Shown piece by piece: positions 34,169-42,895 of a stretch of DNA of 64,000 bases. The position numbers and the translations under genes were made by a program. Below the pieces are notes generated by a model that worked only from the letters and a program-made list of their open reading frames with translations, did not search any database and was not told the DNA's origin. The stretch is taken from the NCBI GenBank assembly GCA_046329235.1, contig JAXLVA010000001.1, positions 806,001 to 870,000 of the forward strand. The letters are read 5' to 3'. Source of the DNA: JALONH01 sp046329235. GTDB lineage: Bacteria > Bacteroidota > Bacteroidia > Cytophagales > Cytophagaceae. Each line of letters starts with the position of its first letter. The first letter of the stretch is position 1.

Positions 34169-34213
34169 AACCTCCGCGATAAAAGGTGAACACTTTTATC
34201 ACGGAGGTTTTTA
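34169..34213 (+). terminator. Terminator-like hairpin between ccoP and ccoG
   Basis: A stem of about 17 bp with one mismatch (AACCTCCGCGATAAAAG with CTTTTATCACGGAGGTT), a 7-nt loop, and a following T-rich run. It would end or attenuate the ccoSNOQP transcript ahead of ccoG. Confidence 0.75.
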
Positions 34214-34256
34214 TTTGTAGAATGTTTCTAATTCATTAGGGGGAAAAGTGTAAAGT

Positions 34257-35666
34257 ATGAAAAGTGTAGAAGAAGATATATATGCCGATGAATCTTTTCG
34301 AGATTCAATAGCGACGATAGGTGAAGATGGGAGTAGAAAATGGATATATCCAAAGAAACCCAAAGGTAAATTCACTAACTATCGAAAGATATTCGGATAC
34401 AGTTTGTTTACTTTATTTCTTTTGATGCCATTTCTTCGTATCAACGATGAACCTGTATTGCTGTTAAATATTATTGAAAGGCATTTTACCATTTTAGGCG
34501 TCGTATTCTGGCCTCAAGATTTTCATTTATTCCTTTTGGCCATGATGACCGGTATAATATTTATTGTGGTATTTACAGCCATTTTTGGTCGCATTTTTTG
34601 CGGATGGATTTGTCCCCAAACTATTTTTATGGAATTACTTTTTAGACCTATTGAATATGCTATTGAAGGAGATTATAAAAAGCAAATGGCATTAAACGCT
34701 GCTCCATTGACCGGGTCAAAATTTATTAAGAAATTCTCGAAACATCTAGCTTTCTTTTCTCTTTCATTTCTTATCTCTAACGTGTTTTTAATGTATGTTA
34801 TAGGTAGTGAAAATTGGATTAGTATGGTAACAGATAATCCACTGAATCATACCGCTGGATTAATCATGATGTTGATTTTTACCGGGGTGTTTTATGGAGT
34901 ATATGCGCGCTTTAGAGAACAAGTTTGTACACAAGTATGCCCTTATGGAAGATTACAAGGGGTGTTGACAGACAAAGACACAATTGTCGTAGCTTATGAT
35001 TACGAACGTGGAGAACCTAGAGGTAAATTAAGTAAAGGTCAGTATAATACTTTGAAAGGAGATTGTGTAGATTGTAAACTTTGTGTCCACGTGTGTCCTA
35101 CGGGGATTGATATTCGAAATGGAGTACAGATGGAATGTGTCAATTGTACTGCTTGTATTGATGCTTGTGATGAAGTTATGTTGAAAATTAACAAACCCGT
35201 AGGCTTGATACGATACGCATCGGAGAATGCTATTGCTAATAAAGCGGCATTCAAATTAACCAAAAGGGTCATATCTTATTCTCTAATTTTATTATGTTTA
35301 ATGAGTGCCATGACCGTGTTGTTAGCTACGCGTCCGGATATTCAAACTTCCATCCTACGAACACCAGGAATGTTGTATCAGGAGAAATCTCCTGGTGTGT
35401 ATACCAACTTGTATGACTTGAAAATTATTAATAAAACAAAGAAAACATTTCCCGTTAGCTTTAAAATTGAAAATGTAAAAGGAGATATCCTTCCTGTAGG
35501 CCATATACCGGGTGCTCAATCTAAGTCCATTACAGATGGTAAAATATTTATTCAATTGCCGGAGTCTAGTTTGAATGGTTTGAAAACAGAATTGTCCATT
35601 GGAGTGTATCATGGAAATGAAAAAATTGAAACAATTAAAACGACCTTTGTAGGTCCAGCTCAATAA
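34257..35666 (+). CDS. ccoG: cbb3 oxidase accessory ferredoxin-type protein CcoG
   Basis: A polytopic membrane protein with two [4Fe-4S] clusters, thought to reduce copper during cbb3 oxidase assembly. There are about five spans. An FCGWICPQT motif sits in the NapH-like part and CTQVCPYGRLQ follows. The bacterioferredoxin module has C270, C273, C276, C280 and C294, C297, C300, C304. The C-terminal IgG-like FixG_C domain lies at about 370-469. Length 469 is normal. It is followed 2 bp later by ccoH. Confidence 0.93.
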   Translation: MKSVEEDIYADESFRDSIATIGEDGSRKWIYPKKPKGKFTNYRKIFGYSLFTLFLLMPFLRINDEPVLLLNIIERHFTILGVVFWPQDFHLFLLAMMTGIIFIVVFTAIFGRIFCGWICPQTIFMELLFRPIEYAIEGDYKKQMALNAAPLTGSKFIKKFSKHLAFFSLSFLISNVFLMYVIGSENWISMVTDNPLNHTAGLIMMLIFTGVFYGVYARFREQVCTQVCPYGRLQGVLTDKDTIVVAYDYERGEPRGKLSKGQYNTLKGDCVDCKLCVHVCPTGIDIRNGVQMECVNCTACIDACDEVMLKINKPVGLIRYASENAIANKAAFKLTKRVISYSLILLCLMSAMTVLLATRPDIQTSILRTPGMLYQEKSPGVYTNLYDLKIINKTKKTFPVSFKIENVKGDILPVGHIPGAQSKSITDGKIFIQLPESSLNGLKTELSIGVYHGNEKIETIKTTFVGPAQ

Positions 35667-35668
35667 TT

Positions 35669-36112
35669 ATGAAACTGTCTTGGCCAATTTATTTAGCAAT
35701 TTCTTTAGGTAGCTTCATGCTATTTATAGGCTATCTTGTGTATCGTACGTATGGTGTAAATAATGATTTAGTTTCTGAAGAATATTACAAATTGGAATTA
35801 GATTATCAAAACCGTATTAATAAGATGCAAGCGGCATCCGATGCAGGAATAGTAGTTACAACCGAGCGTAAGGATAGTTTCTTGATTATTCATTTTAACC
35901 GTCCGGTGATTCAGCCGGGGACAAAAGGAACGATTACACTGTATCGTCCATCGGAGAAAGTGTCGGATAAAGTATTCCCTATAGAAATTGAAGAAGGGGT
36001 AGATCAAATAATTGCTGTGAATGATTTAGCTAAAGGCTGGTATCAATTACAGATTGATTGGTCGAACGAACATGCTTCCTTTTACATTGAAAGAGATTTA
36101 ACTATTCAATAA
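35669..36112 (+). CDS. ccoH: cbb3 oxidase assembly protein CcoH (FixH)
   Basis: A 147-residue protein with one N-terminal span (about 5-24) and a periplasmic beta-sandwich. Typical FixH features are the YEEYYKLELDYQ-like segment (EEYYKLELDYQNRINKMQAA) and the C-terminal YQLQIDWSNE. It aids copper insertion and assembly. It follows ccoG by 2 bp, and its stop overlaps the next start by one base. Confidence 0.85.
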   Translation: MKLSWPIYLAISLGSFMLFIGYLVYRTYGVNNDLVSEEYYKLELDYQNRINKMQAASDAGIVVTTERKDSFLIIHFNRPVIQPGTKGTITLYRPSEKVSDKVFPIEIEEGVDQIIAVNDLAKGWYQLQIDWSNEHASFYIERDLTIQ

Positions 36113-36828
36113 TGTTTTTCATCACTGCCATTGTATTCGGTTTATTAAGCAGTTTCCACTGTGTGGGAATGTGCGGACCTATTGCTTTGGCTTTACCTGT
36201 GATTCCCAATACGTCTAATTGGATAACGGTACTTATTTATAATACGGGAAGAGTAGTCACTTACTCTATGATGGGAGCCGCCATGGGAATGATAGGGTAT
36301 TCGTTACAATGGTGGGGAGCACAACGGTATCTTTCTATTATTGCAGGAGTAGGTATTGTTTTATTTACACTGTGGTATTGGCTGGCTAAATCAAGCATGG
36401 GATCCGGGTTTGTTTGGGTCAGTTTTCTTAAAAAGAAATTTCAATATTTTATACAACAAAAATCACTTAGCGGGATTTTTGCGTTAGGTATCATTAATGG
36501 TTGGTTACCTTGTGGTGTTGTTTATTTAGCTCTCTCTGCTTCCATTATGATGGGTTCCATTGGAGGAAGTGCTGTATATATGGCCGGATTTGGTTTAGGT
36601 ACTATTCCGATGATGGCAGCTTTATCTTATGTAAGACAAGCTTCTTTTTGGAAACGGTGGTCACTACATAAATGGATTCCCGTTTATTCGTTAACGCTGG
36701 GAATGCTTTTATGTGTACGTGGTATGTCTCTTGGGATACCTTATCTTAGTCCGGAAGTAAAAGAAAACAAAGTGAATTGTTGTCATCCTTCTACAGCCTC
36801 AACAACAGCAGCACCTTCCTGTCATTAA
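36112..36828 (+). CDS. TauE/SafE-like (urease accessory UreH-type) membrane protein of the cco cluster
   Basis: A 238-residue polytopic protein with about six spans. The N-terminal FHCVGMCGPIALALP carries a CxxxC-type metal-binding motif, and GWLPCGVVYLAL repeats the theme with a Cys in a second half. This family is a standard companion of ccoGH and ccoI and is thought to move copper or help oxidase assembly. The C-terminus has a Cys/His-rich tail (NCCHPSTAS and PSCH). It is in a tight operon, with a 1-nt overlap with ccoH and 12 bp to hemN. Confidence 0.8.
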   Translation: MFFITAIVFGLLSSFHCVGMCGPIALALPVIPNTSNWITVLIYNTGRVVTYSMMGAAMGMIGYSLQWWGAQRYLSIIAGVGIVLFTLWYWLAKSSMGSGFVWVSFLKKKFQYFIQQKSLSGIFALGIINGWLPCGVVYLALSASIMMGSIGGSAVYMAGFGLGTIPMMAALSYVRQASFWKRWSLHKWIPVYSLTLGMLLCVRGMSLGIPYLSPEVKENKVNCCHPSTASTTAAPSCH

Positions 36829-36840
36829 TCATATAAAGAA

Positions 36841-38199
36841 ATGAATCCCTCTTTGATTGAAAAGTACAATGTTCCGGTACCACGCTATACCAGTTATCCT
36901 ACGGTTCCGCATTGGGATAAAAACTCTTTTACTTTAGATATATGGAAATCGAAGGTGAAAGAAGCCTTTCAAGTGTATGGTAAAAAAGAAGGAATTAGTG
37001 TTTACATACATCTTCCATATTGTGAAAGCTTATGTACCTATTGTGGATGTAACACTCGCATCACGATTAATCATGCCGTAGAGCGTCCGTATATAGAGCA
37101 TGTGATTCAAGAGTGGAAGTCTTATGTAGCCTTACTAGGAGAGAAACCGGTTATTCAAGAATTACATTTAGGTGGAGGAACTCCTACCTTTTTTAGTCCG
37201 GAAAATTTAAGATATCTCATTCAGTCTATCAATGCGGAAGCTATAGTATCTCCGTATAAAGAGTATAGTTTTGAAGGGCATCCGGCGAATACAACCAAAG
37301 AACATTTACAAACTTTATTCGAAGAAGGATTTACTCGTGTCAGTTTCGGTATACAAGACTTTGACCCTAAAGTTCAAGATACGATTCATCGCTTTCAGTC
37401 AAAGGAGCAGGTAGCTTACGTAACGAATACCGCTCGTGAGATAGGATATACATCTGTGAATTTTGATTTAGTTTATGGTTTGCCTTTTCAAACCATTGTT
37501 TCCATACAAGATACCTTTAGTGTGTTACAAAAATTACGTCCGGATCGAATTGCCTTTTATAGTTATGCGCATGTGCCTTGGTTGAAACCGGGGCAACGTA
37601 AATACACGGAACTAGATTTGCCTGATAATGCTTTCAAAAGATCACTGTATGAAACAGGTCGTGAGATTATGGAGTCAGAAGGCTATATGGAAATAGGCAT
37701 GGATCACTTCTCACTACCGGAGGATAGTTTGGCTATTGCCTTGAATGAAGGAAAGCTACACCGCAACTTCATGGGATATACTACTTGTTCTACTACGATG
37801 TTGATTGGTCTAGGCTGTTCTAGTATCAGTGATGTAGGATTAGGGTATGCTCAAAATCCTAAAGTAGTAGAAACATATTTTGCTCAAGTAGAGAAAGAAG
37901 GTATTACAGCGGTCAGCGGACATATATCATCCGATGAAGATCGACAAATACGCGAGTGGATTAAATCATTGATATGTACCTATCAGTTGAACGTATCTTT
38001 AGATGATATGACGGCGATATTACAAGCTGATGGAGGAAGTTCTTTATTAGAGATGGTATCCGAAGGATTGATACATTTAACAGCTGAATCTATTTCGGTG
38101 ACGGAAGTCGGTAAATCATTTATCCGAAACATCTGTGCTTGCTTAGATCCGTACTATTCATTGGAAGTAGAAAAGCCGATGTTTTCGAAGAGCATTTAA
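36841..38199 (+). CDS. hemN: Oxygen-independent coproporphyrinogen III oxidase
   Basis: A radical SAM enzyme that decarboxylates coproporphyrinogen III in heme synthesis without oxygen. The cluster motif CxxxCxxCxC is present as C61, C65, C68 and C70 in PYCESLCTYCGCN. It also has LGGGTPTF, the substrate-region RVSFGIQDFD, and a C-terminal HemN domain. Its 452 residues match true HemN (about 455) rather than the shorter HemW. Location at the end of the cco operon fits a need for heme under low oxygen. Confidence 0.94.
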   Translation: MNPSLIEKYNVPVPRYTSYPTVPHWDKNSFTLDIWKSKVKEAFQVYGKKEGISVYIHLPYCESLCTYCGCNTRITINHAVERPYIEHVIQEWKSYVALLGEKPVIQELHLGGGTPTFFSPENLRYLIQSINAEAIVSPYKEYSFEGHPANTTKEHLQTLFEEGFTRVSFGIQDFDPKVQDTIHRFQSKEQVAYVTNTAREIGYTSVNFDLVYGLPFQTIVSIQDTFSVLQKLRPDRIAFYSYAHVPWLKPGQRKYTELDLPDNAFKRSLYETGREIMESEGYMEIGMDHFSLPEDSLAIALNEGKLHRNFMGYTTCSTTMLIGLGCSSISDVGLGYAQNPKVVETYFAQVEKEGITAVSGHISSDEDRQIREWIKSLICTYQLNVSLDDMTAILQADGGSSLLEMVSEGLIHLTAESISVTEVGKSFIRNICACLDPYYSLEVEKPMFSKSI

Positions 38200-38201
38200 A
38201 G

Positions 38202-38376
38202 GGAATGGTGAATGGAAAATTGTGAATGGTGAATTGGCGCGTGGCGTAAGTATTATACTTTTATAAAATTTAGATAAGGTTAATTGTAACCTATTAAACT
38301 ATAAATGATTTAGAACTATAATTGACTATTATGATGAAGTTAGTTATCCCTAATTCACCATTTACCATTCAATAAC
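38202..38376. repeat. Intergenic region with inverted GGTGAATTG/CAATTCACC words
   Basis: Positions 38202-38237 carry GAATGGTGAAT words, and 38347-38376 carry the reverse complement (AATTCACCATTTACCATTC), reaching into the 3' end of the next gene on the minus strand. Between them are small palindromes (AAGTATTATACTT; AGGTTA-N4-TAACCT). No gene is seen. The arrangement between convergent genes could fold into a long stem. Confidence 0.55.
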
Positions 38377-39281
38377 GGTTTCATTAATCTTTGTACCGTA
38401 GCTTCTTTTAAGTTTTTTCCGATAAAAACTAAGCCGGTGTTTTCAACCGGTGTTTCGGTTTCTTCCATTTTGATGTAATCACCTACCGATTGAATCAAGT
38501 AGTTTTTATGATCATCACCTTTCAAATATCCTTTGATACGATACAGTTGATTCGGGTATTGATAAAAGTATAACTGCATAGCACCTAAAAAGGCTGTAGG
38601 AGTAATCTTAGTTTCTGTTTCGAATAATACCGAACGAATGATATGTGATTCGGTAGGCATTGTTAATGGCGCGTATTTCCAAGGTCTTTTGATAGGTTCA
38701 GCCGGATCTGTGATGATGGTGAAATCTATCTTGCCTTGTGAAGCGCGAACAATAGGAGTAAAGGGATTCGCAATTTGTAAATCGTGTTGTACTTGAGCTA
38801 CTTTTTCTTCGCTCACCAAATCTACTTTGTTTAATAGCAATACATCACTGCGACTAATTTGTTTACCACACTCTACGGTGTCTTGCATACGAGCTTCCCA
38901 CTGCGTTACATCTACTAAACAGATGGTAGAAGCTAAGTGGTAATACTCTTTTACTTCTTGAGTATGAAATAACTTTTGAATGTTACCCGGGTCGGCAATA
39001 CCTGTACTCTCGATGATTAATACCTCCGGTGGAGTTTCTTGACTAATCAATTCTCCAAGTACATTGAATAACTCAGTATCTAAATCACAACAGATACACC
39101 CGTTGCTTAAAGGTACTACTGAGTCAATTTTTTTATTCAGTAAGGTTTGGTCGATATTAATGGCTCCGATTTCATTTTCTATTACAATGACCTGTTGATT
39201 AGAAAAAGTAGAAAGGAATTGGTTTAAAAAAGTAGTTTTCCCCGCGCCTAAAAAGCCCGTGATTAAATAGGTGGTAATCAT
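38355..39281 (-). CDS. COG0523 (CobW/ZNG1-type) GTPase, metal chaperone
   Basis: A P-loop GTPase of the COG0523 family that delivers metals, often zinc. Walker A is GFLGAGKTT (9-17), the metal-binding CxCC is in NGCICCDL (C62, C64, C65), the Walker B-like segment is EVLIIESTGIADP, and the base motif is LLNKVDLV. A CobW C-terminal domain follows (about 215-300). The 308-residue length is slightly short but complete. It lies 18 bp after a Cys-rich small protein gene on the same strand. No Zur box could be recognised, so which metal it serves is unknown. Confidence 0.88.
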   Translation of the reverse strand: MITTYLITGFLGAGKTTFLNQFLSTFSNQQVIVIENEIGAINIDQTLLNKKIDSVVPLSNGCICCDLDTELFNVLGELISQETPPEVLIIESTGIADPGNIQKLFHTQEVKEYYHLASTICLVDVTQWEARMQDTVECGKQISRSDVLLLNKVDLVSEEKVAQVQHDLQIANPFTPIVRASQGKIDFTIITDPAEPIKRPWKYAPLTMPTESHIIRSVLFETETKITPTAFLGAMQLYFYQYPNQLYRIKGYLKGDDHKNYLIQSVGDYIKMEETETPVENTGLVFIGKNLKEATVQRLMKPLLNGKW

Positions 39282-39299
39282 GTAAAAGGAGGGAGGTAT

Positions 39300-39614
39300 T
39301 TATTCTGCTTTTTTCAAACAGATGGAGGAAGCTTTAAATTTGCAAGGATTATCCATTAATTCTTTAATATCTTCTTGGGTGATATCCTGAGGGTGCTTGG
39401 GTACCTTATACATCTTCATTTTATCGGTATCGCAACACTCAATCATGATAATGGTCTCTACTACATCGCCGGAGCAAGTCCCTTTTACCAGCAAACATCG
39501 CTCATCATTGATGTTAAGTTGCTTTCGCAGGGATGTTTTAAGTCTACCTAAAGCATCTTGACAGCTGTTCACCGGCTGAGCTTGATTGGAGTCCGAATAT
39601 TGAATTTCTACCAT
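39300..39614 (-). CDS. Hypothetical Cys-rich small protein, operon partner of the COG0523 GTPase
   Basis: A 104-residue soluble protein that I do not recognise. It has eight Cys, including MIECCD and two pairs near the ends (SCQDALG; CKFKASSIC), consistent with metal or iron-sulfur binding. It has no signal peptide. Being co-transcribed just ahead of the GTPase suggests it may be a metal-loaded client or regulator, which is inference only. Confidence 0.6.
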   Translation of the reverse strand: MVEIQYSDSNQAQPVNSCQDALGRLKTSLRKQLNINDERCLLVKGTCSGDVVETIIMIECCDTDKMKMYKVPKHPQDITQEDIKELMDNPCKFKASSICLKKAE

Positions 39615-39724
39615 AATCGTGCTGTTTCAGGATAGATATACGTTATAAGAGTTATTGAGTTGAATAATATGCAATTTTACTATAATATTTAAGTAAATAC
39701 AATTCATAAAGAATATATAATTGC

Positions 39725-40888
39725 TTAAAGCAGAAGCCAATCCATTCGATGAGCTTGTACTATCTTTTTGGAAGGAGACCAACTGAAGGTGGTAAACTTC
39801 CCGTCTTGTGAAGCTACTAAGGCTAGTGCATCTTGCTGGTCTTGCGTGAATTGAGCGGCAGATAAGTGTCGGGTACCGCCGTGTAAGGCCGGATGAACTG
39901 TTTTGGGTTCAAATCCTATGGTAGGTTCTGTGAGTAAGATGGATTCAACGATAGGATTATTTCCGGCGCGAATGATTTTTTCTCCGAATGCTATCACTTC
40001 TAAAGAGTCGTTCATGATAATGGCTCCGTCAATAGCGGTAAGTCCTGCAATCTTATCAATTTCTTTAGCCACGGCACGTTTCCAGTCATCGGAATTGAGT
40101 TCGTTGCCGTGTACAACATTAAGTTTGGAAAGACCTATATAAGAGGGTACAATTTCATGTAACAAGGGTTGAGAAATCGATGCTCGCCATTGATGAGTAT
40201 TCGTAGGGATAATTAGTATAGTACCGCCACGACGGTGAATACGCATGGATACTGCCAATTGAAGTAAGATATGTAACTGTGCAGAGTCTTTGCCCGGGGC
40301 GCTAATTTCCAAATCTAACATGGATTGCAATATTTTAGGGCAATCAATCATATCTTTGCTATTGTCAGATACGATTTTTACATCATCGCCATTAAGTACC
40401 GCTACGTTAGCGAATTTTCCAAGACCATCACTTCTTCGATGTTTAATGACCAGTAATCCCGGTTCCGATACATCTACAGTGAATGAAAGGTGTGGAACCG
40501 TAGAGGTACTACCCCAGATATACAAATCATCTTCATCGTTTTTCCATACTCCCAAATGAATTCCTGCACGCTCAAAGCCGGGAGCTATTTTTAATAAAGC
40601 ATTAGGTTCTAAGGGTAAATATCGGGAGAGTAATAAAGGGTGTTCCACTTGTTCAGGTGAGACGTAAGCTAAAGATATTCTTGGACTTTGTCCTTCCTCT
40701 TTTCGTAAACTCGTCCAAAAAGCAACATCCAGCATACGTTCGATGGTGGTTGAGTTGGGAACTTCCGCTAAATCTAATAATCCGTTTTTCCGAGCTTCGT
40801 TAGCGTGGGTAAGGAAAATATTTTCCACAACGCCTGAAACTTGGCTTGCAGCGACATAAGATGTGGACGTTCCGATAGAAATGGACAT
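39725..40888 (-). CDS. Diadenylate-cyclase-like protein (DACNV-type sensor plus DAC/DisA_N domain)
   Basis: The C-terminal third carries the nucleotide-binding signature of c-di-AMP synthases: DGA (287-289, AIDGAIIMND) and GTRH (338-341, GGTRHLSAAQ), followed by ALALVASQDG. The N-terminal two thirds resemble the DACNV sensor domain that Bacteroidota fuse to this fold. In DisA and CdaA the motif is RHR; here it is RHL, so catalysis may be altered or the domain may only bind nucleotide. It has no membrane span, unlike CdaA. It is monocistronic, 387 residues. Confidence 0.7.
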   Translation of the reverse strand: MSISIGTSTSYVAASQVSGVVENIFLTHANEARKNGLLDLAEVPNSTTIERMLDVAFWTSLRKEEGQSPRISLAYVSPEQVEHPLLLSRYLPLEPNALLKIAPGFERAGIHLGVWKNDEDDLYIWGSTSTVPHLSFTVDVSEPGLLVIKHRRSDGLGKFANVAVLNGDDVKIVSDNSKDMIDCPKILQSMLDLEISAPGKDSAQLHILLQLAVSMRIHRRGGTILIIPTNTHQWRASISQPLLHEIVPSYIGLSKLNVVHGNELNSDDWKRAVAKEIDKIAGLTAIDGAIIMNDSLEVIAFGEKIIRAGNNPIVESILLTEPTIGFEPKTVHPALHGGTRHLSAAQFTQDQQDALALVASQDGKFTTFSWSPSKKIVQAHRMDWLLL

Positions 40889-41027
40889 ACGATTTTTACG
40901 AATAATGCTTAATTTAGAGGTCCGGTAATAAAAATGTTACCTAGTAACCATGTCCATAACGGATTACGAATCAACTAAGTTCCATGGTGGCGTGAATTTC
41001 AAGTATTTAAATTAAAAATCAATATAA

Positions 41028-41324
41028 ATGTTAACTCATCACGTATTATTCTGGTTAAAGGCAGAAACCACTGCCGAACAAAAAGCAGCTTTTAGAAAAG
41101 GCTTGGAATCTTTAAATGGTATAGAATCGGTTGAGGCCATGTATGTGGGAGTTCCTGCTCCCATAGAGCGTGCGGTTGTGGATACCACTTATACTTTCTC
41201 CTTATTGATTGTATTTAAAGATATGGTCGGACATGATACGTATCAAGTACACCCTTTGCATAAAGCCTTTTTGGAAGAATTCAGAGTAATGTTTGAAAAA
41301 GTAGTTATCTATGATTCTCAATAG
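41028..41324 (+). CDS. Dabb (stress-responsive alpha-beta barrel) domain protein
   Basis: A 98-residue protein that is entirely one Dabb ferredoxin-like domain. The start MLTHHVLFWLK, the VGVPAPIERAVVDTTYTFSL centre and HDTYQVHPLHKAFLEEF are typical. Members form dimeric barrels; most bacterial ones have unknown activity. It stands alone and is divergent from the DAC-like gene. Confidence 0.85.
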   Translation: MLTHHVLFWLKAETTAEQKAAFRKGLESLNGIESVEAMYVGVPAPIERAVVDTTYTFSLLIVFKDMVGHDTYQVHPLHKAFLEEFRVMFEKVVIYDSQ

Positions 41325-41333
41325 GTAGGCCTA

Positions 41334-41397
41334 TAAAAGGGAAATCCCGCAACCGAACCGAAGTTCAAATCACGGGAAATCTTTCAACCAGCTATGG
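41334..41397 (-). ncRNA. Candidate small RNA with UUCG-capped hairpin
   Basis: On the minus strand a 31-nt segment (41376 to 41346) folds into a stem of about 13 pairs capped by a TTCG tetraloop (GAAC-TTCG-GTTC). Several pairs are G-U only on the minus strand and become A-C mismatches on the plus strand, so the RNA is read from the minus strand. A well-spaced promoter lies just upstream (41432 to 41402). The hairpin is followed by ATTTCCCTTTTAT. No ORF is present. Expected length is about 60-65 nt. Confidence 0.5.
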
Positions 41398-41401
41398 ACT
41401 A

Positions 41402-41432
41402 CAAATGTAGGATACGGTTTTAACTTTTGCAA
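41402..41432 (-). promoter_or_regulatory. Bacteroidota promoter for the candidate small RNA
   Basis: TACATTTG (41409 to 41402, minus strand) matches the TAnnTTTG -7 element, and TTGC (41432 to 41429) lies 19 nt upstream as a -33 element. No gene on that strand begins downstream within 300 bp, so the transcript would be the structured RNA at 41334-41397. Confidence 0.55.
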
Positions 41433-41538
41433 TAGTAAAAGGGAAAATTCTAGACTTTTTAGTATTTTACTGTAAATATGGTAGTAGAGACTTATTACTT
41501 GGCATTGAAAAAATCTCTCATTTTAATTTTTAACACAC

Positions 41539-42150
41539 ATGGCAACCAACGCACAACTAAAGGAAAAAGCATTAGAATCTTTAAAAGATAAATGGGGTAT
41601 AGCTATTGGAGGAACTTTACTATTCGGTGTCATGATGGCAGCCGCTAGCTTTATTCCTTTTGCCTCTTTAATCGTTACAGGTCCATTAACTTTAGGATGG
41701 ATATATTTCTATTTAAAAATATCTAAAGGGGAAGAACCTCAAATTGATAATTTATTTGAAGGTTTTAAAAAGTTTGAAAATGCTTTAGTGTTGTATATTC
41801 TGGAGTCTATTTTTATAATTCTATGGATGTTACTATTAATTGTTCCTGGAATTATTGCGGCAATTTCCTATTCTCAAGCATACTACATCATGGCTGAAGA
41901 TCCCAATATTAAACCTATGGAAGCTATCGATAAAAGTAAAGCCATGATGGATGGGTATAAATGGAAATATTTTGGATTAGGTTTTCATTTCTTTGGATGG
42001 TTTATTTTATGCTTATTAACTGTCGGAATTGGTTTTCTTTGGTTGATACCTTATATGACTACCACTTTTACCAATTTCTATCATGATGTAAAAGGTGACT
42101 TTAAAGGGGCAGTACCGGTATCACCTGTGTTGGATGGGAATGAGTATTAA
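41539..42150 (+). CDS. DUF975-family membrane protein
   Basis: A 203-residue integral membrane protein with about five spans. Family-typical stretches are LFEGFKKFENAL, ILWMLLLIVPGIIAAISYSQ, EAIDKSKAMMDGYKWKYF and GIGFLWLIPYMTTTFTNFY. The function of DUF975 proteins is unknown. It is monocistronic, with a strong terminator after it. Confidence 0.8.
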   Translation: MATNAQLKEKALESLKDKWGIAIGGTLLFGVMMAAASFIPFASLIVTGPLTLGWIYFYLKISKGEEPQIDNLFEGFKKFENALVLYILESIFIILWMLLLIVPGIIAAISYSQAYYIMAEDPNIKPMEAIDKSKAMMDGYKWKYFGLGFHFFGWFILCLLTVGIGFLWLIPYMTTTFTNFYHDVKGDFKGAVPVSPVLDGNEY

Positions 42151-42167
42151 AAAAAGATATAAACGTG

Positions 42168-42197
42168 AAACGAGTGTAATTAATATTGCACTCGTTT
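42168..42197 (+). terminator. Rho-independent terminator after the DUF975 gene
   Basis: A 13-bp stem (AAACGAGTGTAAT with ATTGCACTCGTTT, one G-T pair), a TAAT loop and then a run of T. It ends 10 nt before the next start codon. Confidence 0.85.
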
Positions 42198-42207
42198 TTT
42201 ATTCCAT

Positions 42208-42597
42208 ATGAAATTAAAAAGTGTTCATCATATCGCCATCATTTGTTCCGATTACTCAAAGTCTAAAAAGTTTTATACGGAGATTTTGGGATTAGAAATA
42301 GTACAAGAAATTTATAGAGAAGCGAGAGATTCTTATAAGTTGGATTTAGCCTTAAATGGTCAATACATTATCGAATTGTTTTCTTTTCCCAATCCCCCCG
42401 CACGACCTTCCCACCCCGAAGCCGCAGGTCTTCGCCACTTGGCCTTTGCGGTCACAGACATACATGCCTCCGTTCTACATTTAAACAAACACGGTGTCGA
42501 AACAGAACCCATTCGCACCGATGAATACACACAAAAGAAATTTACCTTCTTCGCTGACCCGGACGGATTACCGTTGGAGATATATGAAACTGTCTGA
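42208..42597 (+). CDS. VOC-family protein (glyoxalase-like, YaeR-type)
   Basis: A 129-residue vicinal-oxygen-chelate protein. Metal-ligand positions typical of the family are H7 (KSVHHIAIIC), E56 (IIELFSFP), H76 (GLRHLAFAV) and E125 (DGLPLEIYE). The length and the RPSHPEAAGLRHLAF segment match the YaeR/SMU1112c group of unknown substrate. The last codons (act gtc tga) lie inside the left arm of the inverted-repeat element that follows, so that element supplies the stop. Confidence 0.85.
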   Translation: MKLKSVHHIAIICSDYSKSKKFYTEILGLEIVQEIYREARDSYKLDLALNGQYIIELFSFPNPPARPSHPEAAGLRHLAFAVTDIHASVLHLNKHGVETEPIRTDEYTQKKFTFFADPDGLPLEIYETV

Positions 42598-42804
42598 ACT
42601 AGGATTTACTTGATTAAAGGATTAATATGATGGAGTTCTAAATCGGGAATAAAAAATCACGACACATGTTTTCTTCGGATTTAGATTTATATCTAATATC
42701 AGTGATAAGTACTATCTCAGGAATATTTGAATCAATGAGACAAGATTAATATAGGTACTAAAAATCATTACAATCCTTTAATCAAGTAAATCCTAGTTAA
42801 GACA
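42591..42804. repeat. Inverted-repeat mini-element (about 214 bp, 33-bp arms)
   Basis: The left arm (42591-42624) contains GAACTAGGATTTACTTGATT and then AAAGGATT. The right arm (42771-42804) is its reverse complement with about one internal mismatch. The roughly 146-bp centre has no ORF. The structure is that of a MITE or a dispersed inverted-repeat element. The left arm overlaps the end of the VOC gene, and the right arm lies about 90 bp before the next CDS. Confidence 0.8.
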
Positions 42805-42895
42805 ATTTTCCCATTTTGGGAAAATCTTTCCTCCATTCTCCTTCATTTTTCTTCCTCTCCATTATTGCAAGTATTTTGCAGTTTACTCAGCAGCT

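Noticed and set aside
41346..41376. Plus-strand terminator for the Dabb gene
   Set aside because: On the plus strand four stem pairs become A-C mismatches and no T-run follows; the minus-strand fold is clearly better.
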